The notes beneath the pieces were generated by a model that saw nothing but the letters and a program-made list of their open reading frames with translations, was not told the origin of the DNA and did no database searches. Shown piece by piece: positions 7,172 through 8,669 of a DNA stretch of 8,669 nucleotides. The position numbers were made by a program, and so were the translations under genes. The DNA is from Bacteroidetes bacterium UBA2364 (lineage in GTDB: Bacteria; Bacteroidota; Rhodothermia; Rhodothermales; UBA2364): assembly GCA_002344075.1 (NCBI GenBank), contig DDTM01000032.1:7750-16418 (forward strand). Direction: 5' to 3'. How positions within the stretch are numbered: the stretch's first letter is position 1; every line of letters begins with the position of its first letter.

Positions 7172-7546
7172 GTGCGTAACGTGTTTGCTGTTGAAAGGAT
7201 GGCACGCAGGGGCCTTCACAATCTACAACGCATTGGTAGAGGCTGACATGAAATTTTTCAGACAATCAGTGGAAAATGATGAAAAATGGCCCCTCTGCAA
7301 CAACAAACAGGCCATGTATGAAGTTTGGGGGATTCTGAAAGGGTTTTAGAGGTCCTTGATATTACCACATGAAACGAGGAAAGAAGGGCTCTATTGAAAG
7401 GATGCATTTCAAAAATGCCAATCAGACATACGACGTACCTTAGATTCGGTGATATCTTTGCCTACCAATGAGGAAGTTGTGACATGCACTCGTTTTCAAC
7501 AACTTGATTACAAGTAAGTTTCAGGTTAACCAATTACTATATTTCT
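7172..7546. other. Intergenic stretch upstream of aconitase, no gene recognised
   Basis: About 375 bp between the aconitase start and the end of the decayed beta-barrel gene. Translation by eye shows only short, stop-interrupted frames and no recognisable protein remnant. It must contain the aconitase promoter, but no strong -10/-35 or TAnnTTTG box was found on the minus strand. An 11-bp direct repeat (TTGAAAGGATG at 7191-7201 and 7394-7404) and a small 5-bp palindromic stem (ACTTG/CAAGT near 7502-7515) are present, with no assigned role. Confidence 0.6.
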
Positions 7547-8097
7547 TCATAAGGAAATTTGAATACCCGTACTTAAATCAAAAACATCCACCGAGTTGCC
7601 ATAATACACATAGCCGGCTCTTGTCACCAAAGCAGTTCTTTTACGCAGTTTTATGGGCATGAACAAATATGCCTGCACGCCGCCAAACTCATAGCTAATA
7701 TTGAGGCTATTCACGTAAATCTCTTTTCCGTTTACATAGACAATACTGCATTGATTTTTTTAGTAGTCACCAAATTGCGGGACGATACACCCGCCTTAAA
7801 CCCCAACGATACGCGGTTAAAATGAATGGGCAAGACTTGGACATTGGCCTCTATTGCGACCGTTGCGGCTTGTTGATCCCCAAGGGTCTGGTTCGATTAA
7901 TGTTGTACCAACCTAAACGTTGTGCCAAGGTTGTTGTTAATCGCATAAGTATAGCCCGCATGGATCCCCAAGGTGAGCATGTCGCCGAGTGGAAATACCC
8001 CTCAGTTTACCCCAAGAAACAACTGGTGCTTGCTGGTTTGTGCCTGCGCATTCAAACCAAAAACAAGCAATAGAAAAACAACGAAGGTGTATCGCAT
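7547..8097 (-). pseudogene. Decayed outer-membrane beta-barrel protein gene
   Basis: Reading the minus strand from ATG at 8097 gives a clean signal peptide (Met-Arg-Tyr, Val/Leu-rich core, cleavage at Ala-Gln-Ala/Gln-Thr near residue 19). It continues as beta-barrel-like sequence. The frame meets TGA at codon 32 (8004-8002) and TAA at codon 67 (7899-7897), yet the codons after each stop keep reading as sensible barrel strands (for example Leu-Gly-Ile-His-Ala-Gly-Tyr-Thr-Tyr). At an A7 tract (7761-7755) the sensible frame shifts. Restoring one A (eight in a row) joins it to a second open stretch containing Asn-Ile-Ser-Tyr-Glu-Phe-Gly-Gly-Val and Ala-Gly-Tyr-Val-Tyr-Tyr-Gly, ending at TGA 7549-7547. 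The repaired product would be 183 residues, a usual size for a small outer-membrane barrel. Three lesions argue for a true pseudogene. Sequencing error could explain the homopolymer indel but is a poor explanation for both nonsense codons. Confidence 0.8.
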
Positions 8098-8181
8098 TGC
8101 TTGTTTGTTTAATAGCGTGTAGGGCCTTAAGATTGAGGTGGACGTGAGACCCAACACCAAAAGGTTTTAAATCAGATTAAC

Positions 8182-8197
8182 CCCATGTTCTCATGGG
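8182..8197 (-). other. Perfect 6-bp hairpin between two minus-strand genes
   Basis: CCCATG (8182-8187) and CATGGG (8192-8197) flank a 4-nt loop. It lies about 90 nt beyond the stop of the 76-residue membrane protein gene and 85 nt before the start of the decayed barrel gene. There is no immediate T-run on either strand, so a terminator role is uncertain. The minus-strand side continues GTTAATCTGATTT, only moderately T-rich. Confidence 0.35.
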
Positions 8198-8288
8198 CAT
8201 CGTCTATTCATTTCTACCGAGCCACAGCGATCTCTAATAACCAAATAGCGGCTACGTTTTGGACTTTAAAAGCATACCGATAAAGGAA

Positions 8289-8519
8289 TTATGGAAAAAA
8301 TGCCTGATATGCTTTTTGAGCAAAATGTAGCCATAAAACACAAAGTAGTAAGATCTTTGTGTAACGGTAATCCGCTAATAATGACACGAAGTCGTCATGG
8401 TCATGCTTGGTTATTGCCTTTCTGTATTCTTTATTTAGTAGAACACGAATTAGCTCAAACGAGACAACCAAGACAATAATGACTGATAAAAAGTCAAATA
8501 TTTGATTTATCTGAGGCAT
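8289..8519 (-). CDS. Small protein with two predicted membrane segments
   Basis: A 76-residue frame from ATG 8519 to TAA 8291-8289, not assigned to a family. An upstream in-frame TTG would extend it to 100 residues, but that extension overlaps the preceding frame and reads like out-of-frame sequence, so the ATG is preferred. Residues 8-28 form a hydrophobic helix rich in Val, Ile and Leu. A basic-acidic cytoplasmic-type loop follows, with Lys-Glu-Tyr-Arg-Lys and a His-Asp-His-Asp-Asp cluster at 39-43. A second hydrophobic segment spans 55-68, and the protein ends Phe-Phe-Pro. The composition is more natural than any frame on the opposite strand. It starts 29 nt after the stop of the right-edge frame, so the two could share a transcript. 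Function is unknown; an immunity-like or accessory membrane role is only a guess. Confidence 0.5.
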   Translation of the reverse strand: MPQINQIFDFLSVIIVLVVSFELIRVLLNKEYRKAITKHDHDDFVSLLADYRYTKILLLCVLWLHFAQKAYQAFFP

Positions 8520-8548
8520 ACAGGTTGAGGTTAAGTTTCTGTTTTGAT

Positions 8549-8669
8549 TTACCACCAATTCATACAGTCCCCGAAATCGTAAGCGGCCCAAGGAACGCCT
8601 ATACCTATTCCTCCTTTTTTAAGCAATCCTTTCACCGTTTGGGCTATCGGAATCAGACTCATCAATAAC
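8549..8669 (-). CDS. Gly/Trp-rich peptide or C-terminus of a protein beyond the right edge
   Basis: A minus-strand frame, open to the window edge, ends at TAA 8551-8549. From its only internal-to-edge ATG (8662) it would encode 37 residues. If it continues beyond the edge it is the C-terminus of a longer protein. The visible part has an amphipathic beginning (Ser-Leu-Ile-Pro-Ile-Ala-Gln), a basic Leu-Leu-Lys-Lys, and a Gly-Gly-Ile-Gly-Ile-Gly stretch. It closes with a Trp/Tyr/Phe-rich tail with one Cys, ending Met-Asn-Trp-Trp. The Gly-Ile-Gly pattern with aromatic tail is seen in some membrane-active peptides and also at the ends of secreted toxins, but no family was recognised. Codons read naturally and the opposite strand has no better frame. 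The next gene downstream is the small membrane protein. Confidence 0.45.
   Translation of the reverse strand, partial: LLMSLIPIAQTVKGLLKKGGIGIGVPWAAYDFGDCMNWW

Noticed and set aside
7172..7219. GTG start giving a 924-residue aconitase
   Set aside because: The added 16 residues do not resemble the AcnA N-terminus, while the ATG at 7171 begins directly with a family-like start.
7191..7404. Direct repeat TTGAAAGGATG, 203 bp apart
   Set aside because: Eleven bases, two copies, no flanking structure or duplicated target; most likely chance.
7453..7460. TATCTTTG, an exact TAnnTTTG box on the plus strand
   Set aside because: No -33 box lies upstream and no plus-strand gene follows.
7822..8073. 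An 83-codon plus-strand frame
   Set aside because: It is antisense to the decayed beta-barrel gene, whose minus-strand reading has a signal peptide and consistent barrel sequence; the plus frame has no recognisable features.
8291..8479. A 62-codon plus-strand frame
   Set aside because: It overlaps the minus-strand 76-residue frame, which has two coherent hydrophobic segments; the plus product looks random.
8610..8616. AAGGAGG Shine-Dalgarno-like sequence on the minus strand
   Set aside because: No ATG or GTG lies at a suitable distance; the nearest start-like codon is a TTG 18 nt away, and the bases read as Gly codons in the right-edge frame.
8614..8620. A AAA AAG slippery heptamer on the minus strand, as used in programmed -1 frameshifting
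   Set aside because: The frame in which the heptamer would be decoded meets a TGA shortly upstream, and the coherent reading frame does not use it as AAA AAG codons.

Overview
The window suggests a member of the Bacteroidota or the neighbouring Rhodothermota/Balneolota branch, probably a metagenome or environmental genome. The reasons are: starts without Shine-Dalgarno sequences; TAnnTTTG (Bacteroidota-type -7) elements close upstream of two genes; several small secreted or outer-membrane beta-barrel proteins; a Cys-rich secreted protein resembling the Bacteroidota HYC_CC_PP group; and a long AcnA/IRP1-type aconitase. The lineage is an inference from gene style, not a marker-gene assignment.

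Left part (1-917): on the minus strand, a Cys-rich exported protein (202-687) is followed by the first 27 codons of another exported protein that runs off the left edge (1-83). The 118-bp gap between them contains an inverted repeat and two competing pairings that could be a structured leader. A 230-bp divergent promoter region separates this pair from the plus-strand genes.

Centre (918-4267): three plus-strand envelope genes. These are a small predicted outer-membrane beta-barrel (918-1553) closed by a clear intrinsic terminator, a secreted XAC2610-like protein (1652-2674), and a TPR lipoprotein with a CsgG-like C-terminal domain (2834-4267). They look like separate transcription units rather than one operon.

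Right part (4268-8669): a long hairpin terminator lies between the lipoprotein and the convergent AcnA-type aconitate hydratase (4445-7171, minus strand), the only housekeeping enzyme here and a TCA-cycle gene. Upstream of it are about 375 bp without a recognisable gene. Next comes a decayed minus-strand outer-membrane protein gene (7547-8097) carrying two nonsense codons and one frameshift at an A7 tract. The right edge holds two small minus-strand reading frames 29 nt apart: a Gly/Trp-rich C-terminus or 37-residue peptide (8549 to the edge), and a 76-residue protein with two predicted membrane segments (8289-8519).

No tRNA, rRNA, CRISPR array, insertion sequence or complete mobile element was seen. 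Most of the window is ordinary envelope and central-metabolism coding. The least explained parts are the right-edge peptide/membrane-protein pair, the decayed beta-barrel gene and the possible leader structure at 96-199.
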